Positions 50,950 to 60,143 of a stretch of 64,000 bases of DNA are shown here, piece after piece. Made by a program: the position numbers and the translations under genes. The number at the start of each line of letters is the position of its first letter. Within the stretch, counting starts at the first letter, position 1. The notes beneath the pieces were generated by a model, which was given only the letters and a program-made list of their open reading frames with translations, did not search any database and was not told where the DNA came from. The DNA comes from an uncultured cyanobacterium (GTDB taxonomy: Bacteria; Cyanobacteriota; Cyanobacteriia; Cyanobacteriales; Nostocaceae): positions 64,069 through 128,068 of the forward strand of contig CAIVAU010000183.1 in NCBI GenBank assembly GCA_903903925.1, given 5' to 3'.

Positions 50950-52514
50950 GACTTTATTCTAGCCTGTTTGCCTATTTAAATAATTGTCAGCCTGTACCAC
51001 AGGATACTCTATTACATGCAAGCGATCGCCCGATAATTGCCTTAGATTCAGAAGAGGATTTTTCTGGGCACACTTTTTTAATTCGTCTTGATGATAGAGC
51101 CTATGAAATTGCTTTTCCTTATCTAAAACCAACCGATATAGAGCATCATGAGCATCAGTTAGAGTCTATCTTGAATTTATCTATCAGTGGTCAATCTTAT
51201 ACTCTGCATGTTACCGATGAAGTTTTAGATTTAGAGACTATTAAGGAAGAAAACGAATTGCCAGAATGGGAAAACAAATTAGGGGAGCGTTTGGATAATA
51301 CAACGGCTCTTTTAATTCGGCTTTTCATTGGTATGCTTACAGCTTGCTTCTCCTACCAGAAAACAAGACAGCCAATAGTTCTATTAACCCAGTTACAGCA
51401 GAAGTTAGACGCAGTTAATATTGATGAGGCAAATCTTCCTATAGTTATCAGCCTTGAACGCCGATATCAGCTTCGACGTAAGTTAGAAGCGATCGCCTCT
51501 AAACTCCGCCATCAACTTAGAAGGCAAGCAGAACTCATGCCTGTGGATAGAATTCAAGAAATGGATTCCTATTGTCTCAGAGATTATATCCGCCGCCCAG
51601 GTACAACTGCTGTGGAAAAGGCAGGAGCAAAGCAAGAGTTAATGGCAATCCAGCGCTATCAAGATTTTAACACACCTGAGAACAAATTTCTCGTTTATGT
51701 CAGTCGCATTTTACATCTCAATTGTTATCTATATGAGAGGAGTTGTGACTCACAACATAAGGACGAAGTACAGCAATTTCGTTTAGTGATTGATTTGTTT
51801 AAGAAACAACCAGTAGTACAGGAAATTCAAGACAGGCAATATCAATTTACCAAACCTAACTATGTTTTACAGCAAAACCCCATCTATAGAAGTTTCTATC
51901 AAGCTTATTTAGAATATATCCAAAAAAGGTATGAAAAAGAGCGTCTCTGGGCATTTCGCAATCAATTACTAGCTGATACTGTCTATATTTGTTTAACAGC
52001 AGCACTGCTACAGTTTGAAGGAATAGGAGTAGATGCACTCTCCAGTATAGCTGGTAGTAACAGTCCAGATCAAGGACGTTATATCCAAGATAGAACGATC
52101 ATTAAAGTTAGGATATTTCTGGAAAATCAAGTTTATGTGTTTAGTTTGAGCAAGCCTTATAAGGAACTCCTCAGCGATTGGCTACTGACATTGGAAACTC
52201 ACCAATTAGACTCAACTGAGTTAGAAACAAAAAAGTCAGTCTTCCCCATCTGGGTGTTTTGGTATCGCCCGAATGATGAGGCGATCTCACAGTTATATAG
52301 ATATTTACAAGATAAACAGTATTTCCAAAAGGGACTGGTGTTTTATTTACAGATTCCTCCGAACACTTCCTCGCCTAGAGATAAAATACAAAGTTTTTCT
52401 GAAGGTAAATTATTACTTGGTCAATTACCCAATCCAATAACAGCACAAGGATTTTCCAACACTGTTGCTTTCATGGCACATATGATTAAATCAGCAGTGG
52501 GGTCTCCAGTATGA
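50946..52514 (+). CDS. DUF2357/McrC-like partner protein
   Basis: 522 residues. Start overlaps the AAA gene by 4 nt (ATGA). It resembles the DUF2357 proteins paired with McrB-like ATPases: a beta-rich N-terminal part (LDDRAYEIAFPYLKPTDIEH), a helical core RRYQLRRKLEAIASKLRHQL, and the QDFNTPENKFLVYVSRIL hallmark (F-x-T-x-E-N-x-x-x) at about residue 240. In McrC-type nucleases a PD-(D/E)XK domain follows near the C-terminus. Here TIIKVRIFLENQVYVFSLSK then PYKELLSDWLLTLE shows no D-x-K (or E-x-K). The domain looks degenerate, so the protein may be a scaffold rather than the nuclease. Confidence 0.75.
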   Translation: MRLYSSLFAYLNNCQPVPQDTLLHASDRPIIALDSEEDFSGHTFLIRLDDRAYEIAFPYLKPTDIEHHEHQLESILNLSISGQSYTLHVTDEVLDLETIKEENELPEWENKLGERLDNTTALLIRLFIGMLTACFSYQKTRQPIVLLTQLQQKLDAVNIDEANLPIVISLERRYQLRRKLEAIASKLRHQLRRQAELMPVDRIQEMDSYCLRDYIRRPGTTAVEKAGAKQELMAIQRYQDFNTPENKFLVYVSRILHLNCYLYERSCDSQHKDEVQQFRLVIDLFKKQPVVQEIQDRQYQFTKPNYVLQQNPIYRSFYQAYLEYIQKRYEKERLWAFRNQLLADTVYICLTAALLQFEGIGVDALSSIAGSNSPDQGRYIQDRTIIKVRIFLENQVYVFSLSKPYKELLSDWLLTLETHQLDSTELETKKSVFPIWVFWYRPNDEAISQLYRYLQDKQYFQKGLVFYLQIPPNTSSPRDKIQSFSEGKLLLGQLPNPITAQGFSNTVAFMAHMIKSAVGSPV

Positions 52515-54070
52515 ATGAGCAACAATTTTGGGCCCAACTACAACAACTAATCTACCCGTCAGAAATTGCCCAAGCGCAATGGGAGAGATTAGTACAGCTT
52601 CACGCTTCACCACCACTACCAACTAAATTAATTATCCAGACGATTTGTAACGGTTCTGTTTATTTGACAGAAAAATCGCCCTTAAATTTTCCCACTATCA
52701 CCCCGGCTGTTTCTCTGAGTGCCAATCAACAGTTGGCATTAGAAATGGCTGTTTCTAATAGCGCGATCGCTTTGATTGTTGGTTCACCAGCCACTGGCAA
52801 AACCCGCATTGCTACAACTTTAGCCCATGCTGCAATTAACCTTTCCAAGCGTGTTCTACTTTTGACTCATCACAATGCTGCCCTGACAGCGTACCGCAAC
52901 TTACCAGGGTATCCTTTCTGGTGTCAACAGCAAGATTATCGCAACTGGCTGATTAATGAACTGCGTTCGCGACATTTAGCCCAGCCGCAGATGGATTACT
53001 TACCGTTACACCTGCTACCTGACGCGGAATTAGCAAAACTGCGAACACCAGCAAAACTGGAAAGGTGGTTGCCAATTATTCAAACTGCTTCGCGGCAAAA
53101 ACTGACTGAACTTTTACAGCAAGAATTTCCTGATTTAGAAAGCGCACGAGTTGAACTGCTTGCTTATCGCCTCAAGCAATTAGAACCTTTGTTACACCAG
53201 CAGTTAAGGCTGAGTCAGCTTTATAGCAATCTATCTGAACAGGCGATGACAGAACTTGCCGATCAACTAACCGAAAATTCACAAGCGCCAGTCTTGGGTA
53301 CGGTTGCCGAGTTTATGCAGCCTCAGCATCAATCTTTATGGCAAACGACTTTTGATTTAGTGATTGTGGAAGAAGCACAGGATCTCACTTGGCTAGAACT
53401 CATGTTGCTGTCTGGATTGGGGCAAAAACTTGTCTTGTTTGGCGATGAAATGCCAAGGCGTTCTCCTCAATCTTCTCAGCCGCAGTCATTTTTTACTCGC
53501 TTTTCCCAGTGCTTCAACTGGCTAAGTCAGCACTTGCTTCCAGCTTATCGTTGCCATCTGACAGAACAATTTCGGCTACATCCAGAAATAGCCAAACTTG
53601 TTTATCCGGTCATGTGCGATCGCTGGATTCTCACCCAAAGTTCGCGGGTTAATTATCATCTCCCCCAGATAGCACATCGATTAGTTTGGCATGATGTCCC
53701 TAACCAGACAGCAGGCAAGCAGATGATTGCATTTCTCCAACACTTTGATCCGCAACTGAGTTCCCAAATCGGGATGATCACCTTTTGTGATCAACAGCGA
53801 GATTGGCTGCAAACTCACTCTCCCAAAGAGTTTTCTGAACTCTTGATTGGGACAGTGGCAGAATGGGCAGGAATGGAACGGGCGATCGCAATTGTCAGTT
53901 GTGTAGGGCATCCCGAAACTATTCCTCCAGAAGCTATCAATATAGCCCTAACACGGGGACGAGACTACCTGATTTTGTTTGGTGATTACGATGTCTGGTG
54001 GCAAGTGAGTTCCCCGATGCGTGCTTTATTAGCTCAAGTAGACAAAGAACGCATGGTGGTTTTATCATGA
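52511..54070 (+). CDS. Superfamily 1 (UPF1/UvrD-like) helicase
   Basis: 519 residues, start overlapping the previous gene by 4 nt. Motif I IALIVGSPATGKTRIAT (about 91), Ia RVLLLTHHNAALTAYR, motif II FDLVIVEEAQDLTWLELML (D/E-E-A-Q, about 284), motif III KLVLFGDEMPRRSPQSSQPQ, motif IV LTEQFRLHPEIAKL, and motif V/VI PEAINIALTRGRDYLILFGD. The order is that of the SF1B/UPF1-like helicases, which act on RNA or DNA. It lacks a fused nuclease, which is instead the next gene. Shorter than UvrD, with few insertions. Confidence 0.85.
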   Translation: MNEQQFWAQLQQLIYPSEIAQAQWERLVQLHASPPLPTKLIIQTICNGSVYLTEKSPLNFPTITPAVSLSANQQLALEMAVSNSAIALIVGSPATGKTRIATTLAHAAINLSKRVLLLTHHNAALTAYRNLPGYPFWCQQQDYRNWLINELRSRHLAQPQMDYLPLHLLPDAELAKLRTPAKLERWLPIIQTASRQKLTELLQQEFPDLESARVELLAYRLKQLEPLLHQQLRLSQLYSNLSEQAMTELADQLTENSQAPVLGTVAEFMQPQHQSLWQTTFDLVIVEEAQDLTWLELMLLSGLGQKLVLFGDEMPRRSPQSSQPQSFFTRFSQCFNWLSQHLLPAYRCHLTEQFRLHPEIAKLVYPVMCDRWILTQSSRVNYHLPQIAHRLVWHDVPNQTAGKQMIAFLQHFDPQLSSQIGMITFCDQQRDWLQTHSPKEFSELLIGTVAEWAGMERAIAIVSCVGHPETIPPEAINIALTRGRDYLILFGDYDVWWQVSSPMRALLAQVDKERMVVLS

Positions 54071-55782
54071 AAGTTCAATATCAACTGCAAGGCACATTTC
54101 ATCGCATACAGTTGAGTGGTACAGACTCAATCCCTGTATCTCTCGTTGATTTAATCCGAGAAGTACAGGCGGTAGCGAGTGAAACCCGGAGGCGATCGCC
54201 CCAATTATTGCGTCAATCGTTTGGCTTAAACTTTCTTCCGGAACCCATTTTGATTAACCTGTTGCAGCAAACACAAGGCGTGGTGAGAGAAAGTGAACTG
54301 TATCAAGTGCCATCCCTACAACGACTCCATTCTGTTGCACCTAACTTAACTTCGCAGGTTGCCAACACTTACCGCTATCAATTTACCTGCTCAGAAGCAA
54401 CGTTTAATCTCACACCAGACAACCCACAAATTCCCTGTTGGACTGGTAATGATGCAGAACAACCAGGAATTTACACTGTGACTCTAGAGCAACCTGATCA
54501 TTCAGGTTTAGCTGATGATTTTGGTGATAAGATCTGGCAACAGGCTACAAAATATTGGCAGACATTACCAGAAATTCAGCAAATTCATATCGCCCTTCAA
54601 TCCCTTGACCCTACTAGCTTTCGTCTGATCACGCCGCAAACACCTCACCTGCAAATCTGGCTTTCACTTCAGAATTTATCTTTAGATTTAAGAGCAGCAA
54701 TTACATTTTTGCGCTTAGGTGAAGACGATACATCGGCTTTATCGGAACCAGTTAAATTGCTGGTGAACCAGTATCAGTCAACTTATAGGTTACCAATTAG
54801 AAACCTACCTGAAGAACTCAGTCCAGAGCAAATTTCAACCCCTGCAATAGGCTTAGTAATTGGTAGGCGTAACAGTCGTCTACCTTTAGAAAAAATCATC
54901 TCACAAGCTCGTCAGTTTCTCCTAATTTCTAGCTATATCATTGAAGATGAAACCTTAACAAAATTAATTTGCCAGAAATCTCAAGAATTGCCTCTAGGTG
55001 TTTGGATTTTGACTGACTTAAGGAGTGAAGTCATTGATCGAATTGATGTTCAAGTATCCGATCATGTCTCTTTACGGGAAGAGTATCAACGCTCAAATCA
55101 GCGGAAGCAAGCTTGTTTACGAATGCTGCTGGATGCCAATATTCCCATCCGTAGCGGTGCTTTTCACCTCAAAACTTATATTTCTGAACAATATGCTTAT
55201 TTGGGTTCTTGTAATCTTACTGGCGGCAGCTTAGATTTTAACATCGAAGCAGGTATAGTGAGTCGAAACACCCCTATTCATACCCAATTAATCGATTTAT
55301 TCCGGCAATTTTGGCATCAACGCAGCCGAGATGCGGTAATACCAGTTAGTAACTGCGATGGTTTTACGATGCGTTCCATCAATCGCATATCTCAACAAGA
55401 ATATGAGAGATATCCTAGCCTGTTGACACCATCTCAATACACGAGGGATTTGATAGAACAACTCAGCCATTTTAATGGACAAGTAAAAATTTATAGTCGT
55501 AGCTTCCAACCATCTCCAGAAATAGAACGATATCTAAGTTTATTAGACACCCAGATATTCGTTGCTTCTCAATTACCAGCTAATTATCCACAACTCAATA
55601 TAAACAAAATTGATAAGCTTCATGCCAAAATCACTCTCCTGGGTGAGCAAGTTGCTTATATGGGTGGAATTAACTTTAACTTCAGTAGTCATGCCATGTC
55701 TTTAACAGACTTAATGTATAAAACAACTAATTCTCAAGAAATTACTCAAATACGTCAGAAACTTGCTTTACTCCATTCTTAA
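54067..55782 (+). CDS. Phospholipase D-fold nuclease (HxK-type)
   Basis: 571 residues from ATG 54067, which overlaps the helicase stop (ATGA). A longer frame from 53998 is open but redundant. The C-terminal half has two PLD repeats: FHLKTYISEQYAYLGSCNLT then GGSLDFNIEAGIV (first His-x-Lys at about 367-369) and KLHAKITLLGEQVAYMGGIN then NFSSHAMSLTDL (second at about 519-521). The downstream Asp of the strict HKD motif is replaced by Glu or Gly, a frequent variant. The G-S-x-N and G-G-x-N loops are present. PLD-fold proteins of this kind cut DNA or RNA. The N-terminal 300 residues are unassigned. Likely nuclease of the system. Confidence 0.82.
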   Translation: MKVQYQLQGTFHRIQLSGTDSIPVSLVDLIREVQAVASETRRRSPQLLRQSFGLNFLPEPILINLLQQTQGVVRESELYQVPSLQRLHSVAPNLTSQVANTYRYQFTCSEATFNLTPDNPQIPCWTGNDAEQPGIYTVTLEQPDHSGLADDFGDKIWQQATKYWQTLPEIQQIHIALQSLDPTSFRLITPQTPHLQIWLSLQNLSLDLRAAITFLRLGEDDTSALSEPVKLLVNQYQSTYRLPIRNLPEELSPEQISTPAIGLVIGRRNSRLPLEKIISQARQFLLISSYIIEDETLTKLICQKSQELPLGVWILTDLRSEVIDRIDVQVSDHVSLREEYQRSNQRKQACLRMLLDANIPIRSGAFHLKTYISEQYAYLGSCNLTGGSLDFNIEAGIVSRNTPIHTQLIDLFRQFWHQRSRDAVIPVSNCDGFTMRSINRISQQEYERYPSLLTPSQYTRDLIEQLSHFNGQVKIYSRSFQPSPEIERYLSLLDTQIFVASQLPANYPQLNINKIDKLHAKITLLGEQVAYMGGINFNFSSHAMSLTDLMYKTTNSQEITQIRQKLALLHS

Positions 55783-55785
55783 TTT

Positions 55786-58161
55786 ATGACTCGATTATTT
55801 AATTTAGAATCCTACATAGAATGTTGCCAATATGCTCAAGTATTTCAGGAGTCATCTGAGCAGTTAATTCCCCATTTTATGGATTTACCAAGAGCATACA
55901 AAGCATTTGTAAAAAAATATGTTAATCATCTCTATTTACCACAACCAATTTGGGGTTCAATCCATCCTCAAGAGTTGGAAATTAATCAAAGTCATTTAAA
56001 TTATCTATCAATTGGTACTGTACTTACTCAGGAAGAGAAACAGCAGTTATTCATCATCCGAGATACAGTAGATTTAATGACGTTGAGTATGAGTAATCTT
56101 TTGGAAGACCGCGATGGTTACTTATACAGCAGTGCTTACCATTATTGGAATTATTATTCTCAAATCTCTCAACATAAAATAATCAAGCCTCTCGTTTTTG
56201 TTGATTTAGATGGTTTTGGGTGTGATCGCTTGATTCCCGTTAACTTTTCACCACTAGATAATAGCCCCTATAAAGTACCAATTCTCAACACAAAAGAACC
56301 AATTATTCTTGATTCAGGCTACAACTCCATAGAAACATACAATAATATTTGCCAGAGTACAGCGCACCAACTTTTAGCCGATAATTTTCCAGCCTTTGCC
56401 CAAAATATTGAAACAGTTCATCATCTCGCTAACTATTTACAAAAAACATTCTTTTTCCGGAGTCTCCAGCCCTACGCCAATCAAAAATCATCTGACTGCA
56501 TAATTGAAATTTTACACAATCAGCAAATCTTTTATAAAAAAGTAACATTATCAATAGATGCGATCGCGCAAATCGTATCTAAGGCAATCAATACTCAGTA
56601 TTTACGTAACCTTGCTAGTAAAGATCCTCAGTATCAATTTGTCTTAATCAGTCAATATAATATTTTCTCTAATATCCAGCAACTACTTCCAGAGTTTATC
56701 TGTCTTAACCCAATATTTCAAGATTTTCAGAAAATATGGCAAGAAAAAAGTCAGCTAAATTTTCCTCTCTTTGGCATTTACCTTGATCAAATAGAATTTG
56801 CGGTTGGTGTTCGCGATGAGACAGGGCGTGTATCAAAACAATGGATTCAATTATCTAATCAAGAAAATGCTATTTCTTATGAAGGCAAACCCACAGTTTT
56901 GATAGGTCGTATACCCAGTCTAAACCAAGATTTCTTCCGCATACCTCAGGGAAATATAACAGCTAATTTACCTATAAAGGTTAATTGTAACGATTATTGT
57001 ATAAATGGTGTTCCTCAAAACTACAAGATTGAAATTGAAAACTATCAGGGAACCGAAGAACTTTGTATTCGTATAGAGTTTCACCTGCAACCCGGTTCTT
57101 TTCCTGAACTTAAAGTGACTGATTTAGAAGGGCAATATAACGTAACGGCTTCCCTAATAAACAGAGAACAGATAACTTATAGTTATATTCCACCAGAGAA
57201 AATAACTAATACTCGCCACAAAGAATCATCATCTCAAATTCGTCGTCTATTAAATAGTGAAGTGATAGAGCAGTTTAACGCCTCTTTATTGGAACTATCT
57301 GAAGAACTTGACAAGCTGGAAAGTCATCACAATAAACTAATAGATTACGCAATATTGAAAGAGAAACTCAAGATTACTTGTCAACAAATTAACAGGAACA
57401 TAGATTTATTACAATTCATAGATATTTCATCTACTGAGTTAGTTGTGAGTTACTTAAAAACAGAATTTCACAATCAAAATTTTCACAGAATAATTGATAC
57501 AGTGTGTCGCTTGATCAACTCTTCTACTCACAGGAAATTAAGTCTTAGTGATAAAGATTTTTTAGCAGAAGCAATTATTTTTATTGGTAAAACATATCAG
57601 TTTTCACAATATTTATTTCCTGATAGTCTATTTAGACTGCAATTCCAAACCGTCAATCAAATAAGACATCGTCAGTTAGGTAATGAATATTTACAGTGCC
57701 TTGCTAGAGTAGCTGTAAAGAAGGAACTGCAAAGACAATACTTCATCTGGTTTAAATCATACTATTCTTTAGAGAATACTAAATATCTATGGGGTTATGG
57801 TCGAATTTTGCTTTGGTACTATAACTTTGAATCTGTAGGTAACTTTGTGGAGTATCAAGCACATTTTACAACACTTATGGAATACTTGCTTAGTAAAACG
57901 GCTAGTAATTTTAATTCTCATTATAAACAAAGCGCTTTTTTAGCACTCTTGTATTTGCTGTCATTTCGTGCTAATGATAAAGTCTTTTGTCAACATGGTT
58001 CAAATGAAATGCGAATGGCAGAAAAAGTGATTAATCATTTCAGAGATGATAGAATTATTTTGAGGCAAGTGAGTCAAGAAAAGCCACTGAATATTTTTTT
58101 CCAAGAAATGATAGAAGGAACTGCTACAGAAAATGACGTAGCAAGTCTTCTCCAGGGCTAA
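55786..58161 (+). CDS. Large uncharacterised protein, last gene of the five-gene operon
   Basis: 791 residues, starting 3 nt after the PLD gene. I recognise no catalytic domain. Seen in it: an N-terminal helical segment (FNLESYIECCQYAQVFQESS), a possible beta region with VFVDLDGFGCDRLIPVNFS (about 137-155), a beta-rich middle (GIYLDQIEFAVGVRDETGRV; IRIEFHLQPGSFPELKVTDL), a predicted coiled coil (about 490-560; FNASLLELSEELDKLESHHN), and a helical end (DDRIILRQVSQEKPLNIFFQ). No signal peptide. Base composition is AT-rich. It could be a target-recognition or regulatory subunit. Full-length and without gaps, so under selection. Confidence 0.8.
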   Translation: MTRLFNLESYIECCQYAQVFQESSEQLIPHFMDLPRAYKAFVKKYVNHLYLPQPIWGSIHPQELEINQSHLNYLSIGTVLTQEEKQQLFIIRDTVDLMTLSMSNLLEDRDGYLYSSAYHYWNYYSQISQHKIIKPLVFVDLDGFGCDRLIPVNFSPLDNSPYKVPILNTKEPIILDSGYNSIETYNNICQSTAHQLLADNFPAFAQNIETVHHLANYLQKTFFFRSLQPYANQKSSDCIIEILHNQQIFYKKVTLSIDAIAQIVSKAINTQYLRNLASKDPQYQFVLISQYNIFSNIQQLLPEFICLNPIFQDFQKIWQEKSQLNFPLFGIYLDQIEFAVGVRDETGRVSKQWIQLSNQENAISYEGKPTVLIGRIPSLNQDFFRIPQGNITANLPIKVNCNDYCINGVPQNYKIEIENYQGTEELCIRIEFHLQPGSFPELKVTDLEGQYNVTASLINREQITYSYIPPEKITNTRHKESSSQIRRLLNSEVIEQFNASLLELSEELDKLESHHNKLIDYAILKEKLKITCQQINRNIDLLQFIDISSTELVVSYLKTEFHNQNFHRIIDTVCRLINSSTHRKLSLSDKDFLAEAIIFIGKTYQFSQYLFPDSLFRLQFQTVNQIRHRQLGNEYLQCLARVAVKKELQRQYFIWFKSYYSLENTKYLWGYGRILLWYYNFESVGNFVEYQAHFTTLMEYLLSKTASNFNSHYKQSAFLALLYLLSFRANDKVFCQHGSNEMRMAEKVINHFRDDRIILRQVSQEKPLNIFFQEMIEGTATENDVASLLQG

Positions 58162-58330
58162 ATTTAAGACGCTAGGGGGGTTATACTTTGCACAGTCATA
58201 AGTGCCAGTAGAAGGTGAGATGGATTTGGTATCTGGGGTCGTGTGTGGACAAGAGTTAAAGGTGGGCGATCGCTTAATTGTAATTTCTGTTTTGCAACAC
58301 AACCTCCTTTGTTGCTTGTCGCAATTGCCA

Positions 58331-58357
58331 AATCCCACGTCTTTTAGGCGTGGGATT
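58331..58357. terminator. Hairpin, possible bidirectional terminator
   Basis: AATCCCACG (58331-58339) pairs perfectly with CGTGGGATT (58349-58357) around a 9-nt loop. It lies between two convergent genes (PLD operon end and TPR gene end). No clear T-run follows on the plus strand (GTCAATATTG). It could equally be an IS end. Confidence 0.45.
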
Positions 58358-58383
58358 GTCAATATTGAATAACTGATAACCGA

Positions 58384-59067
58384 TTAAACCCCTAAATTCC
58401 GCAGCACAGCTTCAACCCGAGCGACGCTGTCTGACTTACCCTGCTGTCTGTACAAATCACGGGATTTCTTAAACACTGCTATTGCATCTTTAGATTTACC
58501 CTGCTTCATCAACATTGTACCCCGTAACTCATAAGCCTGTGGGTTTTTCGGAGCAAGCTTGACTGCTTGTTCAGATGCCCATTGAACATTGTTATATTCA
58601 CCTAACCGTAACAGGACTGTAGCCAATCCCAAATAGGCATTAACGTTATTTCGGTTGAGTTGTATGGCATGACGATAAGCGTCTTTAGCTGCCTTATTGT
58701 CTCCTAGATTACCACTGACGTAACCCAAAGCGTATTGATAATCACCATTGTTAGGGTTAAGGTTAACAGCACGACGGTAAGCTGCTAACGCGGAGGAGAA
58801 ATTTCCTTGTTGAGCGTATAAGTACCCAATGCCAGAATAAATCGTCGCGTTTTTTGGCTCCAGACTTGCGGCTTGTTGATAAATGGCGATCGCACCATTA
58901 AAATCGCCCGTATCTACTAGCCTTCGCCCTTCTAACAGCAGTTGTTTTACCTCTGGGCTACTTTTTTGTGGTGTCAATAATACTTGAGCTTGAGTCACCG
59001 AGGGCATTGCTACAGCAATGCTTCCTATCAACAGAACACTTATTAATAATGAAGTTCGATTATACAC
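58384..59067 (-). CDS. Secreted or periplasmic TPR protein
   Basis: 227 residues. N-terminal signal-like LISVLLIGSIAVAMPSVTQA, then from about residue 45 five tetratricopeptide repeats: GDFNGAIAIYQQAASLEPKN, GNFSSALAAYRRAVNLNPNN, GDNKAAKDAYRHAIQLNRNN and GEYNNVQWASEQAVKLAPKN, with the final repeat GKSKDAIAVFKKSRDLYRQQ. Typical TPR residues W/G/A/P are present. A protein-protein interaction scaffold in the periplasm or lumen is likely. Not linked to neighbours by operon structure. Confidence 0.88.
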   Translation of the reverse strand: MYNRTSLLISVLLIGSIAVAMPSVTQAQVLLTPQKSSPEVKQLLLEGRRLVDTGDFNGAIAIYQQAASLEPKNATIYSGIGYLYAQQGNFSSALAAYRRAVNLNPNNGDYQYALGYVSGNLGDNKAAKDAYRHAIQLNRNNVNAYLGLATVLLRLGEYNNVQWASEQAVKLAPKNPQAYELRGTMLMKQGKSKDAIAVFKKSRDLYRQQGKSDSVARVEAVLRNLGV

Positions 59068-60143
59068 AGTAATTTACCTGAAAGCTTTTACCACTTCTTC
59101 CTCAATTTCCGTGATTGCTTGTCCATTAAAACAAAAATTTTCTGGTTTGGAAACTGCATTTGTTGACTTTTATAAAATATTTACGATAGTCAACCCTATT
59201 CCAAGGTTATGCCACAACTCAGACATCTATTTTTTTACACTGGACTTTTTATTTATTTACGAATTATTGCTGATAAAAATGTCTTCATGACTCGATCTGA
59301 CAAACCCAAAATCGTAACTTGAGACAAATACGGATGATGTTTAGATGGTTTAGATGATGATCTACGCGCATATACGGCAGCAATTTCCTCAAGGATTTTT
59401 TAGTAACATTCAATAGAGATCAGTAGATGCACTTACAGCTACGAGTGCTTCTTTAAGAAGAGTTAACAAGAAGCCAGGAATTGCTCAAGCAAACCCGCCT
59501 CCCGCTCAACATTATCTGTAACCAAAACCCTAGGTCGAAACCGGATTTCTTCCTTGTGATGACAGTCCTGATTTATAAATCATAAGTCCCTCATTAACTA
59601 TAGACAGCCTTGACAAAATAATGTTCCCCACTGTGTTATAACTTACCTCTTGAGGAAACGCTTTATACTTTCAACCTATAAGGAACAAATCTTTAAGAAT
59701 TTTAAAACCGCAGATGTAGACGCCCTCGGGGCGGCTTCCCGGAGGGTACGCAGATAGATGCAGATTAATCTGTACCTCATTCGGATGAGAAGTGCCATTT
59801 TTATTTCTAATTTTGTTAAGTAAGTAGGCACGATAAAATCGATGTATGTTGAATTCTGTGAAAACCTTAGAACGATGCATTCATAAGCTCTTTGCTAATT
59901 TGACATTTTGTTACATAGTTGTAACTTTTCCCGCCCACCTACTTACATTGTTTAAACAAATTAAATAAAAATGATCTAACAAAAAATCAAAAAAAATAAG
60001 GAAGCATTTTTTGTAGCTAAAGGTAGAGTTAATAACTCATTCTACTGATAGAGACTCAAAATCGAAATTGGCTATTTAATTCTAAGCGTCACCATGAAAA
60101 ATACCTGTAAAAATTTACGCTAAAAGTAAGGAGACTATAGACT
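59068..60143. other. 1.1-kb gene-poor region with small repeats
   Basis: No gene is convincing; the short open frames lack ribosome-binding sites and codon bias. At 59707-59756 there is an interrupted CCGCAGATG...CGCAGAT repeat with a small palindromic insert. The right end (60128-60133, AAGGAG) is the ribosome-binding site of the next gene. I see no RNA gene. Confidence 0.5.
59717..59747. repeat. Very small palindromic repeat inserted in a dispersed repeat
   Basis: The flanking sequence AACCGCAGATG and ACGCAGAT is continuous in the copy at 63710 (AACCGCAGATGAACGCAGAT). Here it is split by 31 nt that contain GCCCTCGGGGCGGCTTCCC and GGAGGGT, with CCCTC/GAGGG pairing. This looks like the nested small mobile repeats described in Nostoc-type genomes. 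Confidence 0.6.

Noticed and set aside
53998..54066. Longer start for the PLD gene
   Set aside because: The 23 extra residues overlap the helicase gene end, whereas ATG 54067 overlaps by the usual 4 nt like the other genes of the operon.
59018..59290. 90-codon open frame in the gene-poor 59-60 kb region
   Set aside because: Starts antisense to the TPR gene start, has low-complexity composition and no ribosome-binding site.
59671..59880. 69-codon minus-strand frame
   Set aside because: Made largely of the dispersed CGCAGAT repeat and its insert; coding is unlikely.
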